DNA from: Paralichthys olivaceus
Lineage: Eukaryota; Chordata; Actinopteri; Pleuronectiformes; Paralichthyidae
Assembly (NCBI RefSeq): GCF_024713975.1
Contig: NC_091094.1
Span: 22,592,501-22,656,500 of the forward strand
DNA: 64,000 bases
Direction: 5' to 3'
The number at the start of each line of letters is the position of its first letter. Position 1 is the first letter of the stretch. The notes under the pieces were generated by a model that worked only from the letters and a program-made list of their open reading frames with translations, ran no database searches and had not been told where the DNA came from. The position numbers and the translations under genes were made by a program. Shown here one piece after another: positions 28,705 to 51,370 of the stretch.

Positions 28705-29096
28705 CTTGGTGGGTGTCCAGATGATCGAGGTGGGCAGCAGGATTTTACCAATGCAGCCTGCAGGTGGACGGTTGCACAGCGTTACTATCTCTACCTCAGT
28801 GTAGGCGGATGGCTACAAGAACAACTTCTCCACCCTCAAGCAAAGTTCAGGGCTAATAGACAGTTCGTGGGAGGGGTTGGGGGTAACTTTTTTTTGAAAG
28901 ACACACCTCTTTGGTCCAGAGAGAGAGAAAAGTTCAATATATTTACATCCCCGGGTTCAAAATACTGCCTAACTGTGTGATTAATTTGCAAATGCCACAA
29001 ATAAAAGTCTCAGTGAAGGTTTTTCAGCTTCTGAAGCATGTTCTCAAGGTGAAGGAGTCGGCTTTAAATCTTGGTTCCTCTGCTCTTCCTTTATAG
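28705..29096 (-). promoter_or_regulatory. gata5 TATA box and non-coding first exon
   Basis: Reading the minus strand, CTATAAAGG at 29096-29088 is a good TATA box. The expected start would be near 29060, and the exon would run to a donor CCAAG|GTAGGT at 28705. The coding exon's acceptor, CTGTCAG|T just before the ATG at 27057, would then close a 1.65-kb intron (27059-28704) in which I see no other gene. Confidence 0.6.
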
Positions 29097-30344
29097 CAGT
29101 GTGTGCTGCAGTGTGGTGCTGATGACATGTTTGTATCTGATGATTTCCACATATAGAGCTCCTCCACATAGAAAAGTACATCCGCACCAAACCAAGGTGT
29201 AGTTGGTGGACAGAAAGGAACAGAATGAGTTTATTTCATGTGATATCTATATATGTAGGACTTAATGTTGTACATGACACATAAATTGTACATAAATACA
29301 GCATATGTATCGCAGCAGATCCAGGCAGGATGACTGGTGCTTTCTGTCTGTTGATGAAATGTGCATACTGCCTGTGATAAGGCCGAGTCCTCATGGAAAA
29401 GAGTTTGATGGACATTTGAACAAAGCAAATATTAAATACAAAGACTCAATTTCTTTGTGGTCCGGCAGAGCTTAGAGTGGAGCACAGTAATGCAAATCAA
29501 GAGAAGAGCTGCAATCATGGGGGAGAGATATGGTGCGGACATGGCCTGGCTGCGCACAAGCCCAACACTGTCCCTGTCATTTGCTATTCAAAGCAGTTCC
29601 CCAACTTTCCTTCGTCTTTGTCCATTTACAGTTTTCAGGGAAATCAGGGGGAAACAGTTGAGTAGAATCGAGGCCCTTTTTTAAATTTGCAATACGTTTT
29701 TGCAAAGTAAGCAGCAGTTAATTTGAAATGGTGTCCCACGGAGATGCATATCAATGAATAGATCATTCTGACAGCAGCCCTATATTAGAGTGCCCTGTTT
29801 ACCTAAACTTGTCTCTCTATCTACAGTTATCTTTCTACAGTCGGTATAACATTTCTGTTGTCTGCCAAAAGAAACAAACTGTTTAATGCTGTGTACAGTT
29901 AAGGTCAGTAAGTCTGAATATGTCCTCATCAGAGCTGTGGCTTCTGCATGTCCGCTGTGTTTTCAGGGAATGTGGAGAAACCTGTTACCTGCTGTAATAA
30001 TCACTGACTATAGCTGCTTATATTTTGAAATTTAGCTCCATTATGTCTGATCCTGCGTCGTATGTAGCCTCATTTGATCAAGTTGTATTTCGCTGCATTT
30101 AGATATGTCAAATTCTATTATACTGGGATCAATTATTTTTAATGGAGCCAAGAAAACTCCATGTTTATCTTTTATTCAAATGGTCACAAAGAATAGTTTA
30201 GACCTCTAAAATGGGAATTGTTGACTCCCCATTATTATCTGCTGTTTGCAAGGAGGCTGTTGATAATACTATACATATTATATTGGCTTGCCATGACAAG
30301 ATGATAAATTTGATTCTTGTTGTTCTGGGTTTGTACCCTCATGG

Positions 30345-30400
30345 TTGATGCACTTATTGGAGGTGGCTTTGGATGAAAGCGTCAGCTAAATGTAATGGAA
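30345..30400 (+). repeat. tail of a dispersed fish repeat
   Basis: GGCTTTGGATGAAAGCGTCAG followed by CTAAATGTAATG closely resembles the end phrase (CTTTGGATAAAAGCGTCTGC) shared by several fish interspersed repeats. Only the tail is recognisable. Confidence 0.5.
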
Positions 30401-31245
30401 TATATGAAACTATTTTGTCACTCAGAAGAGTGCATACTTCAACCAAGGCACAACATACCCCCTATGAAACCAAACTGGAATTCTATAGATCCAGATTTTT
30501 ATTTGGATCTGCACCAGATTGCAACACTCAGCAAATATCAGCTAACCCCTGAACATTTCAATTTTTTACTGCACCAAAGTTTATTGAGTTCTTTGAAAGC
30601 AGTAAGGCTAATTATCTTATTCTGTACAAAGGTTTATCCCATTTTCTCTCAGTTGCATGTATCTGTCTCTATGCACAGTTTTGCAGTGGAGACAAAAATA
30701 TTAAAACTAAAAAAGCCTGATGCTCCCACAGTGTGTGTGAGTAATATTATGAGTAGTGGAGTGATATGAGTTCTCTGTGGCGGTGCGGACAGCTGAGCAG
30801 GGATGTGGCTGCTGCCGCTCTGCTCTGCTCTGATAAGAGCCTATCAAGATGAAAGAAATAAGCCAGGAATTACAGGCCCCGCTGCTCACTGTCATGCAGC
30901 AGCACAGACGTACACACAGACCCAGAGGACATTGCAGCACATCCGTGGTCGTGCCATATTCCCTCACATGAGCCTCCGTACGCACATGCATTGACAGACA
31001 CGAGCACAACATGCCTGTTCCGTTGACAGTATCTCAACAGAAGCAGTTTGATCTGACACTGGAGTGTGTTGTTGGACAGTTGGGAGGTCTTGTGAGTCTG
31101 CTGTAGCCGGGGGACAGACAGTATTGTGTGTCACCAGTGGACTTTGGGGACAATTTTCTGATTCCCAAGAAATGGGCTTCTGGGTAGGCGTTGGTCTTAT
31201 CTCTGCCATGCAGGGCTACAGAGACGTACCCTGGAGGGCTCTTTT

Positions 31246-31251
<6 letters not shown>

Positions 31252-31283
<32 letters not shown>

Positions 31284-31480
31284 ACACACACACTTACACA
31301 CACACACACACACACACAGACACACACTTAGTGAGGATATTCATTGGCATAATGCATTCCCTAACCCTTAAGCTAAACTAAACTTATTCTAATCCTAACA
31401 CCAAGTCATAACCCTGTCCTAATGTCCTCACTCCATATGTTAAAGGTTAAAACTGGTCCTCACATAGATAGCTGTACAAG

Positions 31481-31514
<34 letters not shown>
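31252..31514. repeat. CA-repeat microsatellites
   Basis: Two (CA)n arrays, about 31252-31326 (interrupted) and 31484-31514, separated by unique-looking sequence. They create spurious HTHT and VCVC open frames. Confidence 0.9.
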
Positions 31515-31516
<2 letters not shown>

Positions 31517-31861
31517 GCTCTCCTCATCAGCAGATACTTACATTTTTAGTCAGCAAAGAATGTTATTATTTGGAATCTGTGAGTGTGTAGTTTTTTGACA
31601 TGTGATGTTGATGTGCGTGTGATGTTTTGTGTAGCAGCAGTGTGATATGATTGTGTGTCTCTGCAGAGACTTATAAAGTCAGGTGGTCGAGTGCCCAAAG
31701 CTTTCAACACTAACTGAGATATCACATATTTATATATATATGTGATCTCAGTATCCTGTGACACCTCTCTCAGTCTCAACAGGACACATGTAAAAGAAGA
31801 CCAAATAAATATAACTGTTTTTATTCATGTTGATGTATAAAATACACCTTTTTTAACATTC

Positions 31862-32000
31862 ACAAGAAGGTTTCCACCCGTGTCTATCTTTCTCAACAGA
31901 TTCATGCAAAAACTACAAAATCAATTTCCACCCAACTTAGTGGAGGGGGGATGTCTGGGCCTCAGAAGAACCCAGGACACATTGGTGTGGATGTAGAAAT
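31862..32000 (+). repeat. relic of a dispersed repeat, same family as 34140-34445
   Basis: AAGAAGGTTTCCACCCGTGT, ATGCAAAAACTACAAAATCA, CCCAACTTAGTGGAGGGGG and AGAACCCAGGACACATTGG follow the order of a common percomorph element. It ends in an AAT triplet run. Confidence 0.45.
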
Positions 32001-32930
32001 AATAATAATAATAATAACAACACCACACAGTGTAAATTCTCTATTAGCTAGTTTCTCTGTTTTATTACAGCAATGCGATCTGGTCTCTGATGAATTTGAA
32101 ATAAAGTTCTGTGAGTTCGATCACAGTTGGGCTGAGTGGACTGATCGTCAGAGCAGTTAGGATGCTGAATGTGTTATTTTAAGTGCGGTGATAAACAGTT
32201 TTACTGAATTCAAATATTTGAAGTGTATTTGATTAAATGTCAAACATTTTAATATTTAAATATCAGCAGACATGTGGTAGATAACACCACCTGCCAGCTC
32301 CAACAGAAAGTGGAGGAGAGGTGAATCGCCTGAGGCTTATACTGCCCTCTAGTGGTAACTTTGAAAACAGAAAATACATCCGATTTCCAGTAGATTATTA
32401 TTATTATTATATTAAATTAGTATTACATTTTTGATCCAAACCTACTGATGTGCAGTGACATAAAAACATAATCAAGAAAAAAGTACAAATTAGAAATACA
32501 GAAGTATAAATATTACACGAATACAATAATCATATAAACTAATATAGTTTTACCCCACAAGTCTTAAGTCCATTTAATTTCCTTTTCCACATTTGAATAT
32601 GGAATCATGATTCATGTCCAGACAGTGACTCGTCTCTGTGTTTTAGTGGTGAGGTGGGAAGAGCACGTGTGATGAGTGTCAGGCTTTCTTTCTTTCTTAG
32701 TAATACTCTTTAGTTTTCGTAACAACCACAGTGGATGATTATAAAACATAATTTAAACTAATACTTGCAGGTGGTGGTTGATTTATGACCTCTCTAGATT
32801 TGAACATGGGCCCTCATTAACTTCCAGCCTATGCTGGCAGCGCACGTCAAACAATCGAAAGTGAAGATTTCCCGAGCAGCACTTGAAGGGATCACCAGCA
32901 GCAGAAGCTCCGGTGGAAACAAACGTGAAC

Positions 32931-33172
32931 ATGAACGAAGGGAAAGCGGGTGTGACTCTGAAAGTGGTCCTCATTGGAAACTCTGGGTAAAGTCCACCAG
33001 CTTCTGTCTCCACACATGACTTCATGTAAAATGAATGTTCGCTTCATGGCTGCATCGACAGTAACTTTCAGTTTCTGAGGCTGAGATTTATGCTGACTGG
33101 AGGTTTTATCCACATCTGACATGTTTGTAGTGTTTCTGTAGAAGGAGAGAGACTGGAGTATGCTGCACATGT

Positions 33173-33223
<51 letters not shown>

Positions 33224-35126
33224 GAGGGAATGACATGTATCATTCATTTTAAGGTGAAGTCGTGTTTTAAAGTTAGGTTATGATCAAGGTTAGTAGCTAC
33301 AGTTTGGTTAATTCTAGAGAATGTCTCCTGGAAATCAAGTCTATGTGATGTCATGGACACTTGACTGTGTGTTTATGTGTGTGTGTGTGTGTGTGTGTTT
33401 ACTCAGGGTGGGTAAATCCTCCTTCATGAACAGATATGTGAATCACCGCTTCACCAACATGTACCGGGCCACCATAGGAACTGACTTCCTCTCTAAGACA
33501 CTGAACATAGACGGACACACAGTCACTCTGCAGGTAACTCTACTGTCTGACCTCATGTCCAGGAGCAGGACACTGATGCATGTGGACAGTTTCTACTTTG
33601 ACATCCTCCATTGCTACTAAAAGTCATCACGGTCCATTCCTCTGTACATATGGTGTATTACAAAGAAATTGGACAAATTGCACGATTACACAACCTTTAT
33701 GCTCATCTTATAAAGCACATTATAAAAACAGCCTTGTATACAGTATTTCCTTTTTCATTCTTACTACATTTTCGACTTGTGCTGCTTATCCATTGTGCTG
33801 CTGAGTCATTCGTGTATTTCATCTACAGAGGATAATAAAGATTTATCTAATCTTCTCCCTCTTCCTCTCCCTGTGTCAGCTGTGGGACACGGCAGGAACA
33901 GAGAGGTTCCAGTCTCTGGGTACACCTCTGTACAGAGGAGCTCACGGCTGCATGCTGGTCTTTGATGTCACGTCCAAAGCCAGTTTCTCTGCTCTGGAGC
34001 TGTGGAGGAAGGAGTTCCTGCTCCAGGCTGAGCCCCAGGTCCCAGCTGACTTCCCTTTTATTGTTATGGGCAACAAGAGTGACCTGGGTGACCGGGAGGT
34101 CAGTAGTTGATAAGTAACACAATCAGTTTTTATTTCTCCATGAAGGAGGTTATGTTTTCATCCCTGCCCATTTGTTTGTATGTTTGTCAGCAACCACCAT
34201 AGATCAGGGAAGAACCCATTCAATTTTGGTGTGGATCGGATCAGGGGGAAATGCAGGAATTTTTCCCTTCATTTTTTCTTTCAACATTTTCACTATTTTC
34301 CAGAGAATAATTCACTAATCTTGATAAAGAAAATCAGGTACATTTAGGGAACTGATATCTATGAATGTGTAAAATGTGTATAATCAAAGGGGACTGTTGG
34401 GCTTTGGCGAAGGTTTGTGCTCTACTGAGAACATGACACATACGTTTAGGTGAGTAAATAAAGAAGTGTGTTTGTGGGAGGTTAGGATGAATCAGTCATA
34501 GGATATGGGGAAGTGTCAGGGAACAGATGATGTTGCCACTCAATATGTGTATGTTTGATTCAGTGCAGTCGATGTGAGTATTTAATAGAAACATGTTGTA
34601 TCGAATGTGAGGATTTGATGCATTTCTGTTTCATATCAATGTAAACTGGACAAGATTAAAAAGACTGATAGATTATTTGAACATATTTGAAAACATGCTT
34701 TCAGAGGGTGGAAGTCATTACTTTCCAGTGTAGAGCTCACTGACGTGTTGTTTTTGTCTTTATTGTAGAAACTAATTTGTGACATCACATCCTGCAGGTG
34801 TCGAGCAGGACAGCTCTGCAGTGGTGTGAGGAAATCGGAGCCCACTACTTTGAAGGAAGCGCCAAAGAAGATGTGGGCATAGAGAAGCCGTTTCTGAGAG
34901 CGGCTGAGATCGGCCTACAACAGGTGAATGACTTTCAATTTTGCTTTCTGTTTTGTATTTGAGAGAACAAAGACATCAAACTCTCTCTATGTTTAACATG
35001 TTTATTTTTTGATGATAAAAGATACATTACTCCCTACAGTACAAAAAACACACATTGGAAAATACAGGACATTTCCAGATAACCTGCAAACAGCCGACAG
35101 AAACTCGCAACACCTGTGAGTGCTGA
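32931..35126 (+). CDS. divergent Rab7-like small GTPase
   Basis: Five exons, 32931-32986, 33407-33533, 33880-34098, 34798-34923 and 35079-35126, give 191 aa. G1 is GNSGVGKS (16-23), switch I has RATIGTDF, G3 is LWDTAGTERFQSLG (62-75), G4 is GNKSD (125-129), G5 is SAK (155-157), and the C-terminus is CEC, a geranylgeranylation signal. YRGAHGCMLVFDVT and LWRKEFLLQA place it nearest Rab7. The usual catalytic Gln of DTAGQE is Thr (T68), and the tail after the GTPase fold is short compared with Rab7 (about 207 aa). Rab7 proteins act on late endosomes and lysosomes; whether this one does is unknown. The last exon rests on frame, acceptor and CEC ending. It lies opposite the likely hcfc1 3' UTR. Confidence 0.82.
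33177..33222. repeat. GT microsatellite in intron 1 of the Rab-like gene
   Basis: About 23 uninterrupted GT units; a shorter GT run lies at about 33376-33398 next to the exon 2 acceptor, within or beside its pyrimidine tract region. Confidence 0.9.
34140..34445 (+). repeat. dispersed fish repeat in intron 3 of the Rab-like gene
   Basis: GAAGGAGGTTATGTTTTCAT, GGGAAGAACCCATTCAATTT, GGAATTTTTCCCTTC and GGGGACTGTTGGGCTTTGGC occur in the order known from a very common element in percomorph genomes. Nearly full length by impression; family name not known to me. Confidence 0.6.
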
Positions 35127-37449
35127 GAGCAGCACTCGTCCCCGCATGGGAGGGAAAGTTCAGAGAGACCTCGGCACTGCTGATGATGACCTATCTAACG
35201 AGGGTGCAAAAATAGTGACCCAGCAAAGGTACTGTGGAAGGAAAGGACACAATTGTATACCACATGGAGAGAGGAACAAACTCATTAAATGTTTTTTCTT
35301 TTTTTGAGAACCTTCAGCTTATGGTCTAACTTAAGGCATCACTACTAAAATACACTGCTTTTGCATGCATGTCTAGTTTTGTTCAACAGACACACTGACA
35401 CGCACAAAATCATGAATGCATATGAAGAGAAAAGTTTTGTCTCTAGAAAGAAAAATCAGGGAGAAAACCACAACGGAAGCCGAGGCGCGAGCCGGAGAAA
35501 AGGCGGCAAGCGGAAAACCTCGGCTCTGATCATCGTTCCTGGCCATTACCATCACAACTGAATTCGCCCTTTAAAAAGTAGATATACACTCATGTCCGCT
35601 CAGAAACCTCCTCCCTGTACAAGTTTGTACTGTAATGAACCGAGCAGTGATTCAGACTCCTACAGTGAATCAGCCTGACAGAAGCAAATTAGAACAATCA
35701 GGGAGACTATATATATTTATATATATATATATTTGTTTCTTTTATAAGTAAAGACACAAAAGGCAATCAAGAGATGACCAACATGTAAAAACAGTTTGTT
35801 ACAGGTAATTATATAAAAGGCCAAGATGTTTTTTTTCTTTGTTTTATTCTTGCTCTATGAACGAACTAATTTACAAGTGAGTACACTCCGGCTGTGTAAG
35901 CTTTCTTCCCAAAGACATCCCCATTCAAAGACATACGGGTTTTACACGTCACAGTTAGCTTGCACACCATCTGTAGTCTGAAATACAGAGCCGTGGAAGG
36001 AAAAAAATTAAAATTTATTAAATGGATTCACATACATCAATAGGATAGGGAAAATAGGTCTACTAATATAATTTGCCATTCTAAAAATTAAAGAAGAGGT
36101 GAGACACCACATTCATGAGCATAAAAAGCGTAGGACAACTGATTTGGGAGTATTTAGGGGGAAAGGTATGAAAAGATCTGGTGTTATTCTGTCCACATAC
36201 CCCCCCTGCGAAGATTCCATGTTTGGCAAACAGAGCAACACAAGCATTGAGTAGTAAACAAAAGTAAAAACTCTCCTCTCCCTGGGTCCACTTCAAAGTT
36301 CCCTTCAGTCCTGTAACCTCTTCGGTTCTACTTGGAACAAATACAAAAGTCTTTCTCTCTTTCGCCACAATCTGAACAACAGGAACATACGACCAACTGA
36401 ATGAAGATGTTTTCTTTAAAAATATAGTGGCAACCTCAACACAGCCACCAATCTTCCCACAAACACAAACTATGGGGATGAACAGTTAAAAAAAGTGATG
36501 CTTTTAAAAATGCACACAACATACACATACACACAGGAGAAAAAAAGCTTAAAAAATACAAAAATAAACTACACAAAAGATCTGCGTCATTGCTTGCTAA
36601 TTTTTTGGGAAGATTTTTGCAAGTTTTTTTTTCTGTGTGTGCTGCTCAAGTCTCAATTCTAGCAAAGTCTGTCAAGTCGTTCATTCTCCACAAATCTCTT
36701 CCTTTGTTGTTCTTTTCTTTGTCCACTTCAAAGTGTCGGCCACCAGTCCTCATGTCGGGGGGAAAAAAGCGCACAGTGATGACAATACCAGGAGACTGGA
36801 GTCCAGTACAATGACTATACAGACTTGGCTCTTGATGATGCAAATTTGTTTTGAGCAAAAAAGAAAGGAAAAAGTGATGTCCTCTGTCGTCGAGGACAAG
36901 TGCTTTATTTGTTTCCATACCGATTTTTCCTCTCATCTAATCTAATGCCTCCACAGCCTTTTTTTTCCAACACTGTACATCATTTCATGTAGTCTCTCTC
37001 TACATCCCCCCAGGATTCACAAAACAAAGACAAAAAAAAAAGTAACATTGCGCTCAGGCTGACTCCCAGTTTGTGAAAGATGTAAATGCTTCTCTATACT
37101 GCTCAACTACTGAAACAAGCCAAAAATAGATGTTAAAGGATGGAAGAGGATGTGGCTGAAAAAAGATAATGTGCTTCTAAGTTTTTGTTGCTCTAAAAAT
37201 AGTACGACCAACAGAACGAGGAGGAAGGAGGGTTTTTATCTACAGAAAACATCTCAGATTGACTTTCATCTCGGCTTCATACGGTTGTTCTGCCTCCACT
37301 GCTGTCTTGATCTGAGACTTGAGGGTGGAAGATGAGATTAGGATGAGGAGGAGGATGAGGAGGTGGAGGAAGGGTGAAGGTCAGTCTTCCTGATAAAAGG
37401 ACAGCGAGTGGAAAAAGGACAAAAGACTGGGAGGGGTCTCTGGGCAACC
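35001..37449 (-). other. hcfc1: hcfc1 3' untranslated region (probable)
   Basis: Stretch after the hcfc1 stop without convincing coding potential. TTTATT at 35001-35006 (AATAAA on the minus strand) could be the poly(A) signal; other TTTATT hexamers near 36012 could give shorter ends. If the distal site is used, the 3' UTR covers the last coding exon of the Rab-like gene on the other strand. A GAGGAT-rich purine patch lies at about 37337-37370. Confidence 0.5.
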
Positions 37450-47919
<10,470 letters not shown>

Positions 47920-47923
47920 GACT

Positions 47924-49260
47924 TCTGTCACAGGGAACAATAAAGCAGCATTGGTCTCGACTGTTCATGGAACTGTGTTGTTCCCACGTTGATGGTCGGA
48001 GCCACTGAATAGCAGCATCTGGTGCTTCAGTGTTGCCAACTTCTGAAACAGTTAGAGCGGCCACAGCTAAACAGTTAGCTTCGGTAAACCGAGCACATCC
48101 AGTCACTGATATAACATGAGAGGGGGAGTTTTAGAGCTACTACCCGTGGCAGCCTGTTAATATTGGTTTGGCTTTTAAGTTGTGCTGAGAGGTTCGTGAA
48201 ATCTCGCCCAAAACTCAAGTTATGTCTTAGTTTTCTCTGTCCATTGAATTCAATCCATGGAAGCAGCCATCTTGCAGCCAAACAAACCCCCGCTAACACT
48301 GCTGCCAGTCTGAAAAATGGCGGAAGCCAACGTAAAAGAAAAATGCAACATAGCTAGCTAACCACACCGGCAAAGAAATATGCTACAGTAAAAACACATT
48401 CAACAAGTTAGCGGCGGACCATCGAAGCAGAACAAAGCACAGTTGCAACACACGCTTAATCCACAGTTAAATCCGTTAGCAAGCGTCGGCTATTTTCATG
48501 CTTCTGTGGGAGTCGCCATATTGTAGCTAGCAAGCTTAGCATTCTCTGCGTCCACTTTAGCGCGGTTAATAACATCGAAAAATGCTCAAAACTCCCTCTA
48601 AACGCTGTGGGTAGTATGAAAACCACACATCAGAATCCATGTCTAACAATTCACTGAAGAAAACAAAGATAAATGCAATCGCGGTGTTCAAACAGATTCA
48701 AATGTTAGCCGTAGTCAGTTAGCACTAGCGGCTAGCTGCTCAACCTAATTTGCCCAAGCTAACAGCGTTAGCTTTGCGGCTCGCATCTGTCAAAGCGTCC
48801 CCAAATTTCTCAATTAAATGCAAAGTAATTTCACGTTCCTTTGATATGCATACTTTACCTGATACTAACGCAGTTGCAACAACACTGTGGAGATGCAGCT
48901 AGACTGAGTTAAAGCGCATAAACAGAGTGTTATTATGTTTCATGCCGTCTCTGGAAGCAGCCATCTTTCGACAATCGGCCTACTTCTACAGCTCCCACAA
49001 GAAAAATGGCCGGGCGGTTTGCCACAACAAAACATAACAAACCGAAAAAGGCGAGCGCATTTCAACCCCCCACTTACCTACTTCGATGCAGTAAATGCAA
49101 AAGCGAGGGTATGTGGTCTTCTCTTGCGGTAATAATCCAAATTCATTCGATTTGTGAAGAAGTATTTCCTCTCATGCCTGCCTGGAAGCTGCCATCTTCT
49201 TGACAACCAGAGGCGGAGGAAAATGGAAGAGCGCTGGCGTCACCCAAAGTAAACATGGCG
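47924..49260 (-). promoter_or_regulatory. hcfc1: hcfc1 CpG-rich 5' region with alternative first exons
   Basis: The coding exon has a strong acceptor just upstream of its ATG (TTCCCTGTGACAG at about 47924-47936), so the 5' UTR must begin in exons further right. Three candidates each start at the 16-mer AAGATGGC[A/T]GCTTCCA: near 49198 with donor at 49078 (AAGTAG|GTAAGTG), near 48967 with donor at 48859 (TATCAG|GTAAAG), and near 48273 with a weak donor at 48144 (CACGG|GTAGTA). AAGATGGC is a YY1-type core and TGGAAG an ETS-type core. Further ATGGC/GCCAT motifs lie at about 48317, 48515, 49004, 49252 and 49462. No TATA box is evident. Confidence 0.6.
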
Positions 49261-49611
49261 ACCGAGACCCGCTCTCTGACCATTTCACACAGAAACGCAG
49301 TCACAGCTTTTGTTGTTCGGCATCGTGACCGGGTGCAGGACGCTCTGCATGGCGAGGCGCGTCAGTGCACACCCGGGATCATTATAAAGTCAAGATATCA
49401 CGAGTTTCATCCATTTATAACAAGTTGTGTTAGAGCACTGGGCTTATTGTCCCTTAGTAAAGATGGCGACATCCGGACAGGAACCCGGTTTATTTTAATA
49501 TTATATGCGACGCTGATTTTATTCCGCTGTGATGGTTATGATATAATCCCAGACATGCACGATAATAGTGTTGAAGCACTAATTTACAGATCTAGCGCTC
49601 ACACATATTAA
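49255..49611 (+). CDS. unassigned 118-aa open frame divergent from hcfc1
   Basis: The frame starts at an ATG embedded in a YY1-type AACATGGCGACC at the edge of the hcfc1 CpG-rich region and points away from hcfc1. The protein begins MATETRSLTISHRNAV; I recognise no family, domain or signal, apart from a hydrophobic patch (FILILYATLILF, about residues 78-89). It may be a promoter-divergent transcript with a chance frame rather than a gene. Confidence 0.2.
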   Translation: MATETRSLTISHRNAVTAFVVRHRDRVQDALHGEARQCTPGIIIKSRYHEFHPFITSCVRALGLLSLSKDGDIRTGTRFILILYATLILFRCDGYDIIPDMHDNSVEALIYRSSAHTY

Positions 49612-50959
49612 AGTTACCACGCCCACACCCACCATTTGTGCGCCCTCCACTGTCAACAGCACTACATTACTAGCAACAACAATAACGTGTGTGTGTGTGT
49701 GTGTGTTCAGCCACACTCTGTATGTTATTGTAATGAATATACAAGAACATGTTTTGGAAAATAAGTGAAGGAGAGATTTTTATAAAACCTTTTACATTTT
49801 ACATTACATTAATTAATATAGTTAATTATATTAATGCATGCTTTGTTACCCTAACAAATCTACGTTTTGAAAATATCTCCAGATTACACAACATAATGGA
49901 TTTTGCATACAGTTAAGATGCAGAAAGTACAACCTAATTCAACTACAGGAAAGTTAGGAACATGATCACAATATGGAAAATATTAGTTCAATTGTACTAT
50001 GAAACATTTTCCATATACAATACATGGCTGTTCCAGTGAATTCTGGGAATTTGAGTCAATATTTGGGTGCATGAGGATCTTATATCCAGAGGGTTTTTAT
50101 ACCATTGCACTTGATGCTGACAAAAACCGTATGTAAATAAAGTCACTACTGATACAAACATAGTCTCTTATACTGATATAGTGTATTGTAACACCTTATG
50201 ATTACTCCTATACTGCTGTTACAGTATTTCTCTTGGATTAAAATGTGTAGGATGGATACAATCAACTAATTTAATTGAATCAATGCAGAGATTTTGGGTT
50301 TGTTTTTAAAGGCTTGCATATATTTTAGTGTTTTTACTGTATGGATGTCTGTTTGATATGATTTGTTTTGACTGGTGTTATGAAATGTATTCATTTGTCT
50401 GTGTTATACAGTGTAACTTAATATATGTAAGTATTTGTTTGGCAAATGTTTGATATGAGCCACATAATTAAAGTAGGTAAAATGAAGGTGTATACAGTGC
50501 AGCATAATCTCGATCTGGAAAACGTTTACTTTAGTTTGGAAAACGATGTTGTCCTTTGTTGCAATTCATTGTTAGTCCATAGGGTGGCAGTTTTGCGTTG
50601 TTTGAATAGAATTTTCTGAAAGGTTCTGAACACACAACAAAGGGCAGGTGGTTAAGGTTGAATCATTTATATATTTTACTAATTAACAAGAGTGCAATTT
50701 ATAGAGTAAAGGAATCCCAGTCGAACTTGAAGGCCCTGCTCTCGCACACAGGTCAGGTATGTGAGACCATTGGATACATGCACCAGTAAGATAACCCTGG
50801 AACTTATCCTACTCTTATATGTGCAATAAAGCTGACAGAAACCTTTACTTTATTGATGTTCATTTTTGGTTGAATAGTATAGCGATGGTATTGTAAAAAA
50901 AAAGAAAGAAAAAATGTCATGTCTATCTAACCACTTATCCTCGACCCTTGTAACAGTAA

Positions 50960-51030
50960 TTTAAACATGGTAACAGTAAATGTAAAGTTGGTAACAGTAA
51001 ATATAAAATTGCAACAGTAAAGCTCAACTT
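50960..51030. repeat. short tandem repeat around GTAACAGTAAAT
   Basis: Four imperfect copies of a roughly 20-bp unit containing (G)GTAACAGTAAAT, the last changed to GCAACAGTAAAG. It lies next to the LINE piece and might belong to its tail. Confidence 0.6.
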
Positions 51031-51139
51031 GACACTGGTTAATATATATAAGATGCTTGAATGGTGAAACTGAATTATTAAAACATAGCAGCATTTTAGA
51101 AGATATGAGCTCATGGGAGCTGAATGCATGTGTCTGTCT

Positions 51140-51370
51140 GTGTTTTCAGCAGTTCCAGTGTTGATCCTGTGTGGATGGGAGGGGGGTTCCGATGATTTTC
51201 TCTGCCGTCCTAACCTCTCTCTGGAGGGACTTCTGGTCCGAGGCGATGCAGCTGTCACACCAGAATGAGAGGCTGCTGGTCAGGCTGCTCTCTATAGTTC
51301 CTGTGTAGAAAGCTGTGAGGACAGGAGGGGGGAGGTTTGCTCTCCTCATCTGTCTCAGGAAGTGAAACTA
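51140..51370 (-). mobile_element. LINE fragment, C-terminal end of ORF2
   Basis: The minus strand encodes LTAFYTGTIESSLTSSLSFW, then SLQREVRTAEKIIGTPLPS. This closely follows the FYRGTIESILTSCITVWYGN and LQRIVRTAEKIIG phrases at the end of the reverse-transcriptase protein of common fish non-LTR elements. Only this terminal piece is present; the upstream enzyme domains are absent, so it is a 5'-truncated, dead copy. Confidence 0.7.

Larger units (their letters stand above)
29100..32930. other. intergenic, microsatellites and repeat relics
   Basis: Spacer between gata5 (leftward) and the Rab-like gene (rightward). It holds CA microsatellites at about 31252-31326 and 31484-31514 and repeat relics at about 30345-30400 and 31862-32000. 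No coding exon recognised. Confidence 0.5.

Noticed and set aside
31034-31381. Val-Cys/His-Thr repeat open frames
   Set aside because: Product of the CA microsatellite.
35361-35561. 66-codon basic frame in the hcfc1 3' UTR
   Set aside because: No family match, no splice context; also open on the other strand by chance.
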